A DNA stretch of 34,754 bases from Spirochaetaceae bacterium (GTDB taxonomy: Bacteria; Spirochaetota; Spirochaetia; DSM-27196; SLAA01), in NCBI GenBank assembly GCA_003552985.1, contig PUPD01000281.1, positions 1 through 34,754 of the forward strand, in the 5' to 3' direction. Both the position numbers and the translations under genes were made by a program. This document shows, piece by piece, positions 16,773 to 27,187 of this stretch. How positions within the stretch are numbered: position 1 is the first letter of the stretch; every line of letters starts with the position of its first letter. Under the pieces are notes generated by a model. It saw only the letters and a list, made by a program, of their open reading frames with translations, did not search any database and was not told the origin of the DNA.

Positions 16773-17951
16773 ATGACGGACCACCACAATCTGGGATCGG
16801 CGGAACAGTTCGAGCGGCACTCCGACCATCCGAAGACGGAGCACAGTGAGGCGGAGATCGGAGCCCATGGCGACGGCACCGGCGAGCATCTGTTGCGCGC
16901 GGAAGCCGGCAGCGAGGATCTGCATGAGGCACGGTTGCGACCGTCGCGCCTGCACGAGTTTCAGGGGCAGACCGAGATCAAGCGCAACCTGGAGGTGTTC
17001 ATCCAGGCGGCGCGCGAACGCGGCGACAGTCTTGACCACGTGTTTTTCAATGGTCCGCCGGGGCTCGGGAAGACCACGCTTGCCGGGATCATGGCGCATG
17101 AGCTGAACTCGGAGTTCAAGGTAACCGCTGCGCCGGCACTGGAGAAGCCGAAAGATCTGGCCGGGATACTCACCACCGTTTCACGTAACACGGTGTTCTT
17201 CATCGATGAGATTCATCGACTTCGTCCGGCAATCGAGGAGATGTTGTACATCGCGATGGAGGACTTCGAGATCGACTGGGTGATCGGACAGGGCCCGTCG
17301 GCGCGCACCATTAGGATTCCGATTCCGCCGTTCACGCTGGTAGGAGCAACCACCAAGGCGGGCTTGATTTCCGGACCGCTGTACAGCCGTTTCGGCATTA
17401 CGATCAGACTGGAGTTCTACAGCGTGGAGGAACTGCAGCAGGTGTTGCAGCGGTCGGCGGAGATTCTTGAGGTCGCCGTAGAGCCCGCGGCGCTGCGGCT
17501 GCTCGCGCGTAGCGCGCGCGGAACACCGCGGGTGGCTAACCGCCTGCTGCGGCGGGTACGGGATTTCGCGCAGGTGCTCGGCGACGGGACGATAACCGCC
17601 GAGATCGTCGAGGAAAGCCTGCGGCGGCTGCAGATAGACCGCTACGGTCTCGAACGCCACGATCGCCGTATACTCGAGGTCATTATCGGCAACTACGGAG
17701 GCGGGCCGGTCGGAGCCGAGACGCTCGCGATCTCGATTGGGGAAGCGATCGACACCCTGGAAGATTTCTACGAGCCGTTCCTGATTCAGAGCGGTTTTCT
17801 GCAGCGCACACCGCGAGGGCGAGTCTGCACGCCGCTGGCGTATACGCACCTGGGGCTTCCCCCGCCGCAATCCGAGCCGGATGCCTCCACACGCAGCGCC
17901 GCCCAAGAACGACAAACGCACGGCCATGAAGACCAGGGATTTCTCTTTTGA
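16773..17951 (+). CDS. ruvB: Holliday junction branch migration helicase RuvB
   Basis: [57 protein letters not shown]...FFIDEIHRL...[26 protein letters not shown]. Confidence 0.97.
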   Translation: MTDHHNLGSAEQFERHSDHPKTEHSEAEIGAHGDGTGEHLLRAEAGSEDLHEARLRPSRLHEFQGQTEIKRNLEVFIQAARERGDSLDHVFFNGPPGLGKTTLAGIMAHELNSEFKVTAAPALEKPKDLAGILTTVSRNTVFFIDEIHRLRPAIEEMLYIAMEDFEIDWVIGQGPSARTIRIPIPPFTLVGATTKAGLISGPLYSRFGITIRLEFYSVEELQQVLQRSAEILEVAVEPAALRLLARSARGTPRVANRLLRRVRDFAQVLGDGTITAEIVEESLRRLQIDRYGLERHDRRILEVIIGNYGGGPVGAETLAISIGEAIDTLEDFYEPFLIQSGFLQRTPRGRVCTPLAYTHLGLPPPQSEPDASTRSAAQERQTHGHEDQGFLF

Positions 17952-18954
17952 GCTGCCTGAGCGCTTGATCGCGCAGCATCCGGCCGAGAGCCGTGATCAG
18001 GCGAGATTGCTGCTGCTGCGAAGCACCGACGGTTCGCTCGAAGACCATGCCGTAACGGACCTACCAGGGCTGCTGCCGGACAACTCGCTCGTAGTCTTTA
18101 ACGACAGCCGCGTGGAGCCGGTACGGCTTCCGGCACGCAAGCAGCCCGACGGCGGAGCTGTGGAGCTACTGCTTGTGGAACCGTTCACCGGCACCCACTG
18201 TCGAGCGATGATTCAGCGCGCTCGCCGCGTGCAGGTGGGTGCAGGCTTCAGGCTGCCGGAAGATGTGATCGCGACCGTAATCGCCAAGGCACCACCGTTC
18301 GTTGAGCTCGAGCTGAACCCGGGCCTGTCGGTTGAGTACCTGCGCCGGCACGGCTCGGTTCCGCTTCCGCCGTATATCCGGCGCGAGGCGAACGCGGAAG
18401 ATCTGGATCGCTATCAGACGGTGTACGCCGCCGATTCGGGCTCGGCCGCAGCTCCCACCGCCGGTCTGCACTTCACCCCTGAGCTGCTTGCCCAGATGCG
18501 TGCCGCCGGTCACGAAACGGCGTTCGTCACACTGCACGTCGGGCCCGGCACGTTCTTACCGGTTCGAACCGAACGCGTGGAAGACCACGAGATGCACAGC
18601 GAGCGCTATTCGATCAGCAGCCAAACCTCAGCTGCGATTCAACGCGCCCGAAGCGCTCAGCGGACCATCGTCGCGGTCGGAACCACGACCGTCCGCACGC
18701 TGGAGTCGGCGGCCCGCGCGCGGCCGTCAGAGCCGCTGGCCGTCGGAACCGGTGAGACGCAGCTGTTTATCTACCCTGGTTTCAGGTTCCAGGTCGTGGA
18801 CGCGCTGTTCACCAACTTCCATACGCCGGAGTCCAGCTTGATGATGCTTGTTGCCGCTTTCGCCGGTTATGAATCGGTTATGCGCGCCTATCGCTACGCG
18901 GTGAGCCGCGAGTATCGGTTCTTTTCCTACGGCGATGCTATGCTGATCCTGTAG
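17926..18954 (+). CDS. queA: S-adenosylmethionine:tRNA ribosyltransferase-isomerase QueA
   Basis: [29 protein letters not shown]...[39 protein letters not shown]...[35 protein letters not shown]; overlaps the ruvB 3' end by 26 bp. Confidence 0.96.
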   Translation: MKTRDFSFELPERLIAQHPAESRDQARLLLLRSTDGSLEDHAVTDLPGLLPDNSLVVFNDSRVEPVRLPARKQPDGGAVELLLVEPFTGTHCRAMIQRARRVQVGAGFRLPEDVIATVIAKAPPFVELELNPGLSVEYLRRHGSVPLPPYIRREANAEDLDRYQTVYAADSGSAAAPTAGLHFTPELLAQMRAAGHETAFVTLHVGPGTFLPVRTERVEDHEMHSERYSISSQTSAAIQRARSAQRTIVAVGTTTVRTLESAARARPSEPLAVGTGETQLFIYPGFRFQVVDALFTNFHTPESSLMMLVAAFAGYESVMRAYRYAVSREYRFFSYGDAMLIL

Positions 18955-18985
18955 CGGGGGCGAAGAGGCCGTTGCGACGGGCCGG

Positions 18986-19585
18986 TCAGTAGGTGTCCGC
19001 ATCCATTGCCTCGAACCGAGCTCGTACCTGCCGCAGACGCTGGAGGTGACGGTTGATGATGAACTCATAGTCGAGATCGCCGGTCTCGATGCGGTGGTTC
19101 TGGTCAGCCCAGTGTTGCACCTGCGGCAGGTGCACGTCCCGGAACTCCCACGCGAGGTCCGACCACTGCAGGGTAATTTCCCAATAGACGAGGGCAAACT
19201 CGAACAGTTCTTCCGCTCGATCGAGGCTTTCGAGATTCTGGAGCCGCCAGGGATAGTTATAAAAGTAAGCGGTGCGCTTATTGTACTGGTTACCCCACTG
19301 CAGATAGAGATCAACCAGCTTGAGATTCAGATGCATGGTGAACAGGTACCGATAACGTTGCCAATCGCGCTTGTCCTCGATTCTGGCCAACGCATACAGC
19401 GGATTGGCGAAATCGGCGCGGAGCGCTTTCTCGAGCCAGTATATGTTCTCTTTGATAAGGTTCGGTTTCTGATAGAGATGTTGGCGGTACAGGCGGTATA
19501 TTTGCTCGCGGTAGATCAATCGATATCCCGAGACTGGAGCGGCAAGTAGGGTAAAGGCCAGAAACACGAGTAAGAGTCGTTTCAC
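18986..19585 (-). CDS. Uncharacterised secreted protein
   Basis: Signal peptide MKRLLLVFLAFTLLAAPVSG, then an aromatic- and Arg-rich region (YRQHLYQKPNLIKENIYWLEKALRADFANPLYALARIEDKRDWQRYRYLFTMHLNLKLVDLYLQWGNQYNKRTAYFYNYPW). Starts 4 nt after the tmk stop, so probably cotranscribed. Confidence 0.8.
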   Translation of the reverse strand: MKRLLLVFLAFTLLAAPVSGYRLIYREQIYRLYRQHLYQKPNLIKENIYWLEKALRADFANPLYALARIEDKRDWQRYRYLFTMHLNLKLVDLYLQWGNQYNKRTAYFYNYPWRLQNLESLDRAEELFEFALVYWEITLQWSDLAWEFRDVHLPQVQHWADQNHRIETGDLDYEFIINRHLQRLRQVRARFEAMDADTY

Positions 19586-19589
19586 ATTC

Positions 19590-20270
19590 CTACTTATCGG
19601 CGCGTTGCTGCGCCGGGGTTATCGCCAGGCGACCGAGAATTTCGGCAGCGACGGCGTGCGGATTGCGTGAACCGTCGATGCGGTGGATGCGCATCGCGGA
19701 GTGGGCGTAGTACTCGAGGGCTTGCCGGTACCCCCGGTATACGGTATCTTGAAATTCAGGAGTTTCGTAAATTTCGCTGTGGCCCCGTGTTTTGATCCGC
19801 TCGAGTCCAACCCGGCCCGGAAGGTCCAGAAACACCAGATGCTCCGGTAGTGCGAACCGGGAGTTGAGCATCCGCACGTAATCGAAACCGCACAGACCGC
19901 CTTGGTAGGCGAGCGAAGAGAACAGATAACGATCACAGACCACGTACCGCCCTCGAGCCAGCTCGGCATGAATGCCGCCGTCCGGATCTGCGAGGTGTTC
20001 GCTCCGATCGGCGGCGAAGAGCAGCGCCATCGTAAGGTCGGCCACCCGCTCCGCGCCCGAGAGCACCGATCGAATGCGGCGGCCGATCGGCCCGTCGGTC
20101 GGCTCGGCAGTAGCAACCACCTCGTGCCCGGAAGCCCTCAGGGCGGTTACCAGGCGCGCGGCCTGGGTTGTGGTGCCTGCTCCGTCCAGACCCTCGAGCA
20201 CAATGAAACGCGAGAGGACCGCCTGGTCCCGGGCGGCGGGCGTGCTGGCTGCGCTTTTATTTGAAGCCAT
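19590..20270 (-). CDS. tmk: Thymidylate (dTMP) kinase
   Basis: RFIVLEGLDGAGTTTQAARLVTALRASGHEVVATAEPTDGPIGRRIRSVLSG...RYVVCDRYLFSSLAYQG...PEHLVFLDLP. Confidence 0.9.
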   Translation of the reverse strand: MASNKSAASTPAARDQAVLSRFIVLEGLDGAGTTTQAARLVTALRASGHEVVATAEPTDGPIGRRIRSVLSGAERVADLTMALLFAADRSEHLADPDGGIHAELARGRYVVCDRYLFSSLAYQGGLCGFDYVRMLNSRFALPEHLVFLDLPGRVGLERIKTRGHSEIYETPEFQDTVYRGYRQALEYYAHSAMRIHRIDGSRNPHAVAAEILGRLAITPAQQRADK

Positions 20271-20313
20271 AACGTGCTACTATGTAGAGGTATAAAGGTT
20301 TGTTTTTTTTCGC

Positions 20314-23300
20314 ATGAGTACGGTGCGCTTTCGTCCTAACATCCTTGTTCTCATCCTCCTTTTCGTCCTGGTCGCGGTGGTGGTCAGCCCCATCCATTCC
20401 TATATGAGCGCACGACTTAACGAGCTCAAGGCAGACGCGCTGGACCAGATCGAGACCGAGCTCGGTCGGCGGGTGAGTTACGAGCGCATCTCGCCGTCGA
20501 TATTCCGACGCTTCGATATCCGCGGCCTGCGGGTTCACGGCTCGGGTCTCGACAGCGACGCACTCCTCACCGTATCGCGCGTACGAGTCTACTACAGTTT
20601 GGTCGATCTGATAAGCAACCGCGACCGTAATCCGCTGCGCCGAATCAGCATCGAGAATACCCATTTCCGCTACGATACTGCAGCCGATCGTGAGCTGTAC
20701 GAGTTCGTCCGCGCGATCGCCGAGATGCCGGAGCGCCGGCCGCGCGAACGCGATTTCACGCTGACCGGCCGTAACCTCTCGCTCGAGCTCGTACACGAGG
20801 GGCGGGAGTACCGGCTCAGCGACCTTTTTTTTGACGCTGACCTTACCGGCAGTACACGCCTGCGGGCCGGAGCAAAGCTTGAAGCCGAAGATCTCGGTGC
20901 TCCGCTCGGCCGCAGCGGTGTGGGACCGGCAACCGCCGAGGTCGCGCTGAGCGGCCGGGTGGAGGACGACTTCAGCCTCGCTGATGTGACGTTGCGGCTT
21001 CCGTTTTTCGAAACCGACTACTTCACGGTCTGGGACCAGGCCTTCTCGGTCACGCTGAGCGATCGCAAGCTGGTGGCGCACAAGCTCCAGGATCGGGAGC
21101 CGGTCGATATAACCCTTGGTTACAACCTGGATACACGGGAGGTGAGCGGAAGCTTCCTGGCCCAAGAATACCGGCCGGCCGATTCGCTGCGCTTGCGCGG
21201 CAGAACCGCCGAGTACGATGCTTGGATGCAGACGGTTGTTTCCGGTGAAGGACGTTTGACCTGGCAGCAGGACGGCGAGCTCGAGTACGAGATGGGAGTG
21301 GTCGCCCAACTCCCGCAAGAGGCCGAAGAGATGACGCTCTCGGCGGCGTTGCGCGGTAACCGCGCGCGAGTGGATTTCGACCGCATCATCGCGGTTACCG
21401 AGACCGGTTCGGCTACCTTCGACGGCCATATCCTGCTCGAAGACCCTCATATTCCGAACGGCCGCCTTGTGCTTAACGATTTCAGCTACGGCGGCTCGCG
21501 CAAAGTCAACGCGCGCATGACCCTGTCCGGCGAGGAAGGACGCTACCGGCTCAGCTCGCGACATCTGGATTACGGAGGGTTTGAGTTCTTTAATCTGCAG
21601 GCCGAAGCCGGGCTGCGCAACGGCGAGTTGAGCTTCGACCTGGCGACCGACCTTGAGTTTTTCGGCGACAGCGCTGTTGCGGCCCAGGGGAGAGTAACCT
21701 TCGAGGATGGCTTTGGAATGACGGTTGAGACCGAGCTTCGTAATGTTCCGCTTGACCGCCCTTATGCCGCATGGCGTGCGTTCACCGGAGAGCCCGCCTC
21801 CGGGCAACAGCCGGCTGGAGCACAGCAGCTTAGCCGCTACGTTCTCGATTCTCACGTCTCGCTTGAGCTCGGAGATGACGGCCTGCAGATCGACGCCCCG
21901 TTCGTATCACTCTACGACGTTGAGGCCCCCGATACCTTCGCAACCTTTACCGTACGCAGCGATGGAGCCGCTTACCATCTCGATAATATTGTGTTCGGGG
22001 TCGGCGATCGGCGCGGCAGCGGTGCGGTGACCGCTACCCTCGATCAGCGTAGCCGCCTGCGGTTTACGACCGATCTTTGGTTCGAAGGGAAAGACTACGA
22101 GCTGGCGGGGCTGTTTGATCCGGCGGGCAGGCTGGTGGCAAGCGGGTCCTACGGGCTGGACCTCATGGCATCGTTCGGCCGCGACCGCAACATCGTGTTC
22201 ACCCTCAGGGGAGAAGATCTCCCGCTGCCGGTGCGTGATCAGGCGCTTGCCGGCAGCTTCGATCTCAGCGGTGTGATCGCAGCCGCGGACGACTGGCAGT
22301 TGGATATCAATCGGCTGCGATTGAGTGGCGTGCCGGCCCTGGGTGAAGAAGAGGGAGCTTTAGAGCTTGCCGGGCGCTTCACCCCTACCGGAGGAGCACT
22401 GCGGCAGATCGTGTACGAGGATCGTTACTCGCGTCTCTCCGGTAGCGGGAATATAGAGTACGGAACCGCTTCGCCGTTCAAGACCGAGGTTGCGTTTGCG
22501 CTTGAAAGCGACACCGGCGAAGAACGTTACGAAGCGCGCTTTGAGTATCGTGACGGCGAGATTGAAGGACGTGCGATGGTAACCAACGCGTCACTGCGCC
22601 GTCTCAATGTCCAACCTGTGCGAGGAGGGGTCAACGGCGAGTTCGTCGTTTCCGGCTCACTGGACTCACCGCTGCTCACCGGCCGGTTCGAATCGGTGGA
22701 TGCACGTTTCAACAACGATCCGTTCCAGACACGGGGTGTGTTCGAGTATCGTGACGGCTGGGTCGGCGTCCGCGAGATCAACGTGCGGTACCTGGCCAAC
22801 GAGCTGACCGACCTGCGCGGCAGCCTCGATCTCGAGACAGGAGAGCTGGCCGTCGACAGTCTGTTCGAACAGTTTGGGCGTCCTGAAGCTCTGGAGGTAA
22901 CAGTGGCGCTGCGCGCCGCGTTTTCCGCCCCGGAAGAAGGCCGTCTGGAGCTTGGCGATCTTGCCGGGGCCGATGCCGTCGCTGAGCTGGCTGTGCTTTC
23001 GGAGGCGCTTGAGGAGCACGACGGGCGCTGGGACTTCCGGATTACTCGGCGCGACGGCCGCACGGCGCTTCAGGGCGGGCCGGAGAACTCGGTGAACGCC
23101 CACCTCGAGCCGGAAGGTGCGTTTCAACTCCGGCTGACCGACCCGCTGCCGGTCGTTTTGACGGCCGAGGGAATGTACGAGGATGGGAATCTGGAGGCCG
23201 ATCTGACGCGCATGAGCGTTAACGCGGAGCGCATGCAGGATTTGCTGAGCTTTCAGCGGTTTGCAATCCATGAGGGTCGAGTGAGCGGGAGCCTGCGCGT

Positions 23301-24630
23301 GGTAGGGCCGATAAACGACCCCGACTTCTTTGGTACGCTGACGGCCGAGAATGCACGGGTGTGGCTGGATTACGTAGCCGATGATGTCACCGCGGAGCGG
23401 TTCTACGTTGTATTGCAGGAGAAGGCATTGATGATCAATCCGTTTCGCGCCAAGGCGGGGCGGGGCGAAGTTGAGGTGGACGGCCGCGTTCTGCTCGGGC
23501 GTTGGACTCCCGAGCGATACGAGTTCCAGTTCCGGACGCTCGACGAGCACGGTGTCAATATCGCTCATGCGTTCGACGCGCTGGTGATCGACGGTTTCGG
23601 TACCGGTACGTTTACGATCTCGGGCACGCCGCAGCTGACGAATCTCAGCGGACAGTTCACGGCACGTTCCACGACCATCACACTCGGACCGGACACAGAG
23701 CCCGAACGCAGGCGGCGTGACCACGATGTCGTCGTTGATCTGGAAATTACCTCCGGGCGTGGGGTAGAGTTTTATTGGCCAACCCGTAACTTCCCGATAC
23801 TGCGGAGCTTCGCACGGGCGGGTGAAACGATCTACTTTGAGCACTCCGGGGTTGACGATACGTTCTCGTTGCGGGGTGACGTCGGCATTCAAGGCGGTGA
23901 GGTGTTCTATTTCGATCGAAGCTTCTATGTGCGCGAAGGGAGCATCTCGTTTGATGAAACCCAGGACCAGTTCGACCCCCGGCTTTCGGCGCGGGCGGAG
24001 ATTCGGGAAATCGCTGAGCGAGGGCCGGTGACGTTGTATCTGGTGGCCGACGATACGCGCTTGAGCGAGTTCACGCCGCGGTTTGAGTCCGACCCACTTC
24101 TGAGCGATCAGGAGATAGCCGAGCTGCTCGGCCGGCAGGTGTTTACCCAGGCCGCCGGCGATCTGGCGGCGCTGTCCTCGGCAGTCCTTATGACCGGCGA
24201 TGTCGTCACTCAGCTGGGAGTGATGCGTACGTTCGAGAGTCGGCTCCGGGAGCTGCTGAGGCTGGATATGCTGTCGGTGCGGACGCAGGTGTTTCAAAAT
24301 CTCGTCCGAGGGGTGATGCCGGAGGAAGAAACCGAGGAGCCTATTGACACTGCAGGGCCTTCTCTTGGAGAGTACCTGGACAATACCTCAGTGTTTCTGG
24401 GGAAGTATCTGGGTACTGATCTCTTCCTTGAGCTGCTGGTTCGCGTTCAGGCGGCCGACCGTCGCGATCCCGGTGTGCAGGATTTGGGTGGGATAACGGT
24501 CGATTCAGAGTTGACGCTGGAGTTTCAGACTCCGTTTTTCAACCTGGATTGGAACTTCTTCCCACAGAATCCACAAGACCTGTTTGTGACGGATAACACC
24601 TTTACGTTTTCCTGGGGGTTCTCGTATTAG
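20314..24630 (+). CDS. tamB: TamB / DUF490 family translocation-assembly protein
   Basis: 1438-aa beta-rich AsmA/TamB-like protein with N-terminal TM segment; C-terminal DUF490-like region (GRQVFTQAAGDLAAL...LGKYLGTDLFLELLVRVQ...LELEFQTPFFNLDWNFFPQ type); directly upstream of bamA. Confidence 0.88.
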   Translation: MSTVRFRPNILVLILLFVLVAVVVSPIHSYMSARLNELKADALDQIETELGRRVSYERISPSIFRRFDIRGLRVHGSGLDSDALLTVSRVRVYYSLVDLISNRDRNPLRRISIENTHFRYDTAADRELYEFVRAIAEMPERRPRERDFTLTGRNLSLELVHEGREYRLSDLFFDADLTGSTRLRAGAKLEAEDLGAPLGRSGVGPATAEVALSGRVEDDFSLADVTLRLPFFETDYFTVWDQAFSVTLSDRKLVAHKLQDREPVDITLGYNLDTREVSGSFLAQEYRPADSLRLRGRTAEYDAWMQTVVSGEGRLTWQQDGELEYEMGVVAQLPQEAEEMTLSAALRGNRARVDFDRIIAVTETGSATFDGHILLEDPHIPNGRLVLNDFSYGGSRKVNARMTLSGEEGRYRLSSRHLDYGGFEFFNLQAEAGLRNGELSFDLATDLEFFGDSAVAAQGRVTFEDGFGMTVETELRNVPLDRPYAAWRAFTGEPASGQQPAGAQQLSRYVLDSHVSLELGDDGLQIDAPFVSLYDVEAPDTFATFTVRSDGAAYHLDNIVFGVGDRRGSGAVTATLDQRSRLRFTTDLWFEGKDYELAGLFDPAGRLVASGSYGLDLMASFGRDRNIVFTLRGEDLPLPVRDQALAGSFDLSGVIAAADDWQLDINRLRLSGVPALGEEEGALELAGRFTPTGGALRQIVYEDRYSRLSGSGNIEYGTASPFKTEVAFALESDTGEERYEARFEYRDGEIEGRAMVTNASLRRLNVQPVRGGVNGEFVVSGSLDSPLLTGRFESVDARFNNDPFQTRGVFEYRDGWVGVREINVRYLANELTDLRGSLDLETGELAVDSLFEQFGRPEALEVTVALRAAFSAPEEGRLELGDLAGADAVAELAVLSEALEEHDGRWDFRITRRDGRTALQGGPENSVNAHLEPEGAFQLRLTDPLPVVLTAEGMYEDGNLEADLTRMSVNAERMQDLLSFQRFAIHEGRVSGSLRVVGPINDPDFFGTLTAENARVWLDYVADDVTAERFYVVLQEKALMINPFRAKAGRGEVEVDGRVLLGRWTPERYEFQFRTLDEHGVNIAHAFDALVIDGFGTGTFTISGTPQLTNLSGQFTARSTTITLGPDTEPERRRRDHDVVVDLEITSGRGVEFYWPTRNFPILRSFARAGETIYFEHSGVDDTFSLRGDVGIQGGEVFYFDRSFYVREGSISFDETQDQFDPRLSARAEIREIAERGPVTLYLVADDTRLSEFTPRFESDPLLSDQEIAELLGRQVFTQAAGDLAALSSAVLMTGDVVTQLGVMRTFESRLRELLRLDMLSVRTQVFQNLVRGVMPEEETEEPIDTAGPSLGEYLDNTSVFLGKYLGTDLFLELLVRVQAADRRDPGVQDLGGITVDSELTLEFQTPFFNLDWNFFPQNPQDLFVTDNTFTFSWGFSY

Positions 24631-24670
24631 CGGGGCCCGCGCATGTTTTGAGACCAATTGAGGAGACTGT

Positions 24671-27166
24671 ATGCGAAAGCGCCTGGTAGTGTGCGCGCTC
24701 CTGCTGTTACCGGCAACCACCGCGTTCGCGCAGCAAGACAACGACGACTGGTATCTGAACGAGCCCATCTATGACATCGTGTTCGACGGGCTCGAGTATG
24801 TATCCGAGAGCGAGCTCGAAGGAATCGTCGAGCCGTTTATCGGACAGCGGTTTACCGAATCTCGCTTTCAGAACCTCCAACGCCGGCTGTACGCGCTTGA
24901 TTACTTCGACGAAATTGTTCCGATGGCCGAACGTGGCGGGCCTGACGGCGATCAGCTAGTTCTGCGTTTTGAGGTCGGCGAACGGCCGGTAGTATCGCGG
25001 ATCCGTTTTGAAGGCAATCGCAATGTTCGCCGCCGGCAGCTCGAGGACGTGATCTTGTTGTCGGAAGGTGATGTCGTTACCGACTCACGTCTGCGGTCGG
25101 CTCGCAACGCGATCGTCTCGGAATACGCAGAACGCGGGTACCCCGACACCGAGGTGCAGAGCCGCGTAGAGGAAGATGACGACGGAAGACGAACCGTCGT
25201 GTTCGAGATCACCGAGGGGTTCCGCACGGTGATCCGGGAGATCGAGTTTTCCGGCAACAGCTTCGCATCAGGAAGCACACTGCGCGGGGTGATGGAGAGC
25301 CGACCGCAGTCGCTGTTCAGCCGCGGCATTTTTCAGGAGGGGCGGCTGGAGCAGGACCGCCGCCAGATCGAGCAGTATTACCACGAGCGCGGCTATATCG
25401 ATGCGCGCGTAGCTGATATCGTGATCGATATCGAGCGTGACGAAGAGGACGAGCGCAACTACGTAACGCTTACGGTGTTCGTGGAGGAAGGCGAGCGCTT
25501 CACCTTCGGCGGCATGGAGTTTCAGGGTAATACGCTGTTCACCGACGAACAGCTGCAGGGACGGCTGCGCATGAGCCCCGGCAACGTGCTCAACAAGCAG
25601 CGGCTGGAAGCCGATTTTCAGCGCGTCGCTGACCTGTACTTCGAGAACGGCTACATCTTCAACGAGATAACGCGCGAAGAAATCCGCGACGAGCAGGATC
25701 AAACGATATCCTATCGGGTGAACATCGTCGAACGCGACCGCGCACGAATAGAAAACATCGTGATCCGCGGCAACGAGAAGACGCGCGAACACGTCATCCG
25801 CCGCGAGATTCCGCTCGAGGAAGGCGAGGTGTTCAATGCCGCACGGGTACGGCGCGGGTTGCAAAACCTCGCGAACACCCAGTACTTCAATAACGTTGTC
25901 CCCGAGACTCCGCAGGGAAGCGCAGAAGGCCTGATGGATCTCGTGGTCAACGTCGAAGAGGGCAACACCGCCGACATTCGCCTCGGTGTGGCATTCGGTG
26001 GAAGCGCCGACTTTCCGGTCTCGGCGCAGGTGCGCTGGCAGGACATCAACTTCATGGGCCGCGGGCAGACCGTGGGCGCCGAGGTCAACGTATCACCGGT
26101 GAGCCAACGCTTTACCGCCAACTTCCAGGAGCGCTTTCTGTTCGGGCGCCGCTGGTCCGGCGGCTTGAGCGCGTCGGTAGAGCGCGCGGTTCGCTCCAAC
26201 GTGCGCCAGCTGAGCGATGAAAGCGACTCGGCTCCGGCGCCATACGCGTCGGAAGAGGAGTACGAGGATGCAGGCGGCACCTTTCGCGTACCGATTCCCG
26301 AGCAGTACCTGATGGATTACACATCGTGGAACATCTCGGTGGGCGCGAACACGGGGTATCGCTGGAGCACTCCGGCCGGGCGCCTGAGCGCGAGAACTTC
26401 ATTCCGCACCAGCGCGGAGTATATCGACTATGACCGCGACATCTACACCCCGTTCAACGAGGCAACCCGGGAGAACTGGCAAAGCTGGCGCTTCGTCAAC
26501 CGCTGGGGCGTCGGCAGCTCGCTGGACACCCGCGATCTGATCATCAGCCCCTCCACCGGTTTTCTGTTGAGTCAGGACGTCACTTTCGCCGGCGGCGTGT
26601 TCCGAGGGTCTCAGCACTTCATCAAGACCGAGAGTAAGGCGGAGCGCTATTTCACGCTGTTCGATGTGCCGGTGTTCGAGAACTGGAACTTCAAGTGGGT
26701 TCTCGCCGGTCAGTCGAAGCTCGACTTGATCTACGACTGGCCCGAACGGCTGGTGCCGGACCGCGACCGCGACCGGCCTGAGCGCTGGATCTCGGATGCC
26801 AACCTGCTATTCTTGGACGGAATGTTCAACGCCCGCGGCTGGACCGGCCGGCGTGGAGACCGTGGACGCGCCCGCTGGAACAACTGGCTTGAGCTGCGCA
26901 TGCCGCTGGCTGAGCAGATCATCTGGCTCGACGGCTTCATCGAAGGTGCAACCTTGCAGGAAGAGCCGGGGGATATTCTGGACCTTGAGGCCGAAGACTT
27001 TCTGTTCAGCACCGGTTTCGGCCTCCGGTTTACGATTCCCCAGTTTCCGATCCGGCTGTATCTTGCCCGTCGTTTCACTATTGACGATGGGGACGTACAG
27101 TGGGAGGATAGCACCGGTCCGTTCGGTTTCGATTTCGTGTTCTCGATCGGCACCGAGTTGTGGTAG
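24671..27166 (+). CDS. bamA: Outer-membrane assembly factor BamA (POTRA repeats plus beta-barrel)
   Basis: Signal peptide; repeated POTRA signatures (RFEGNRNVRRRQLEDVILLSEGDVVTDSRL; EFSGNSFASGSTLR; EFQGNTLFTDEQLQGRL; VIRGNEKTREHVIRREIPLEEGEVFNAARVRRGLQNLANTQYFNNV); barrel with NFMGRGQTVGAEVNVSP; SD gaggag. Confidence 0.96.
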   Translation: MRKRLVVCALLLLPATTAFAQQDNDDWYLNEPIYDIVFDGLEYVSESELEGIVEPFIGQRFTESRFQNLQRRLYALDYFDEIVPMAERGGPDGDQLVLRFEVGERPVVSRIRFEGNRNVRRRQLEDVILLSEGDVVTDSRLRSARNAIVSEYAERGYPDTEVQSRVEEDDDGRRTVVFEITEGFRTVIREIEFSGNSFASGSTLRGVMESRPQSLFSRGIFQEGRLEQDRRQIEQYYHERGYIDARVADIVIDIERDEEDERNYVTLTVFVEEGERFTFGGMEFQGNTLFTDEQLQGRLRMSPGNVLNKQRLEADFQRVADLYFENGYIFNEITREEIRDEQDQTISYRVNIVERDRARIENIVIRGNEKTREHVIRREIPLEEGEVFNAARVRRGLQNLANTQYFNNVVPETPQGSAEGLMDLVVNVEEGNTADIRLGVAFGGSADFPVSAQVRWQDINFMGRGQTVGAEVNVSPVSQRFTANFQERFLFGRRWSGGLSASVERAVRSNVRQLSDESDSAPAPYASEEEYEDAGGTFRVPIPEQYLMDYTSWNISVGANTGYRWSTPAGRLSARTSFRTSAEYIDYDRDIYTPFNEATRENWQSWRFVNRWGVGSSLDTRDLIISPSTGFLLSQDVTFAGGVFRGSQHFIKTESKAERYFTLFDVPVFENWNFKWVLAGQSKLDLIYDWPERLVPDRDRDRPERWISDANLLFLDGMFNARGWTGRRGDRGRARWNNWLELRMPLAEQIIWLDGFIEGATLQEEPGDILDLEAEDFLFSTGFGLRFTIPQFPIRLYLARRFTIDDGDVQWEDSTGPFGFDFVFSIGTELW

Positions 27167-27187
27167 ACAGAAGGAGTATAGAGACCG

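Noticed and set aside
20261-20313. Possible tamB promoter (TTGAAG with TATAAA at 20291) and U-rich SD-less leader
   Set aside because: Spacing between TTGAAG and TATAAA is 24 nt and no better -35 is visible, so I did not call it or add tamB to the leaderless set.
20257-24297. Long minus-strand ORFs of 532 aa (20257-21855) and 543 aa (22666-24297) antisense to tamB
   Set aside because: Shadow ORFs of a GC-rich coding strand: no recognisable domain, low-complexity His/Arg/Gln-rich composition, and fully overlapped by the well-supported tamB frame.
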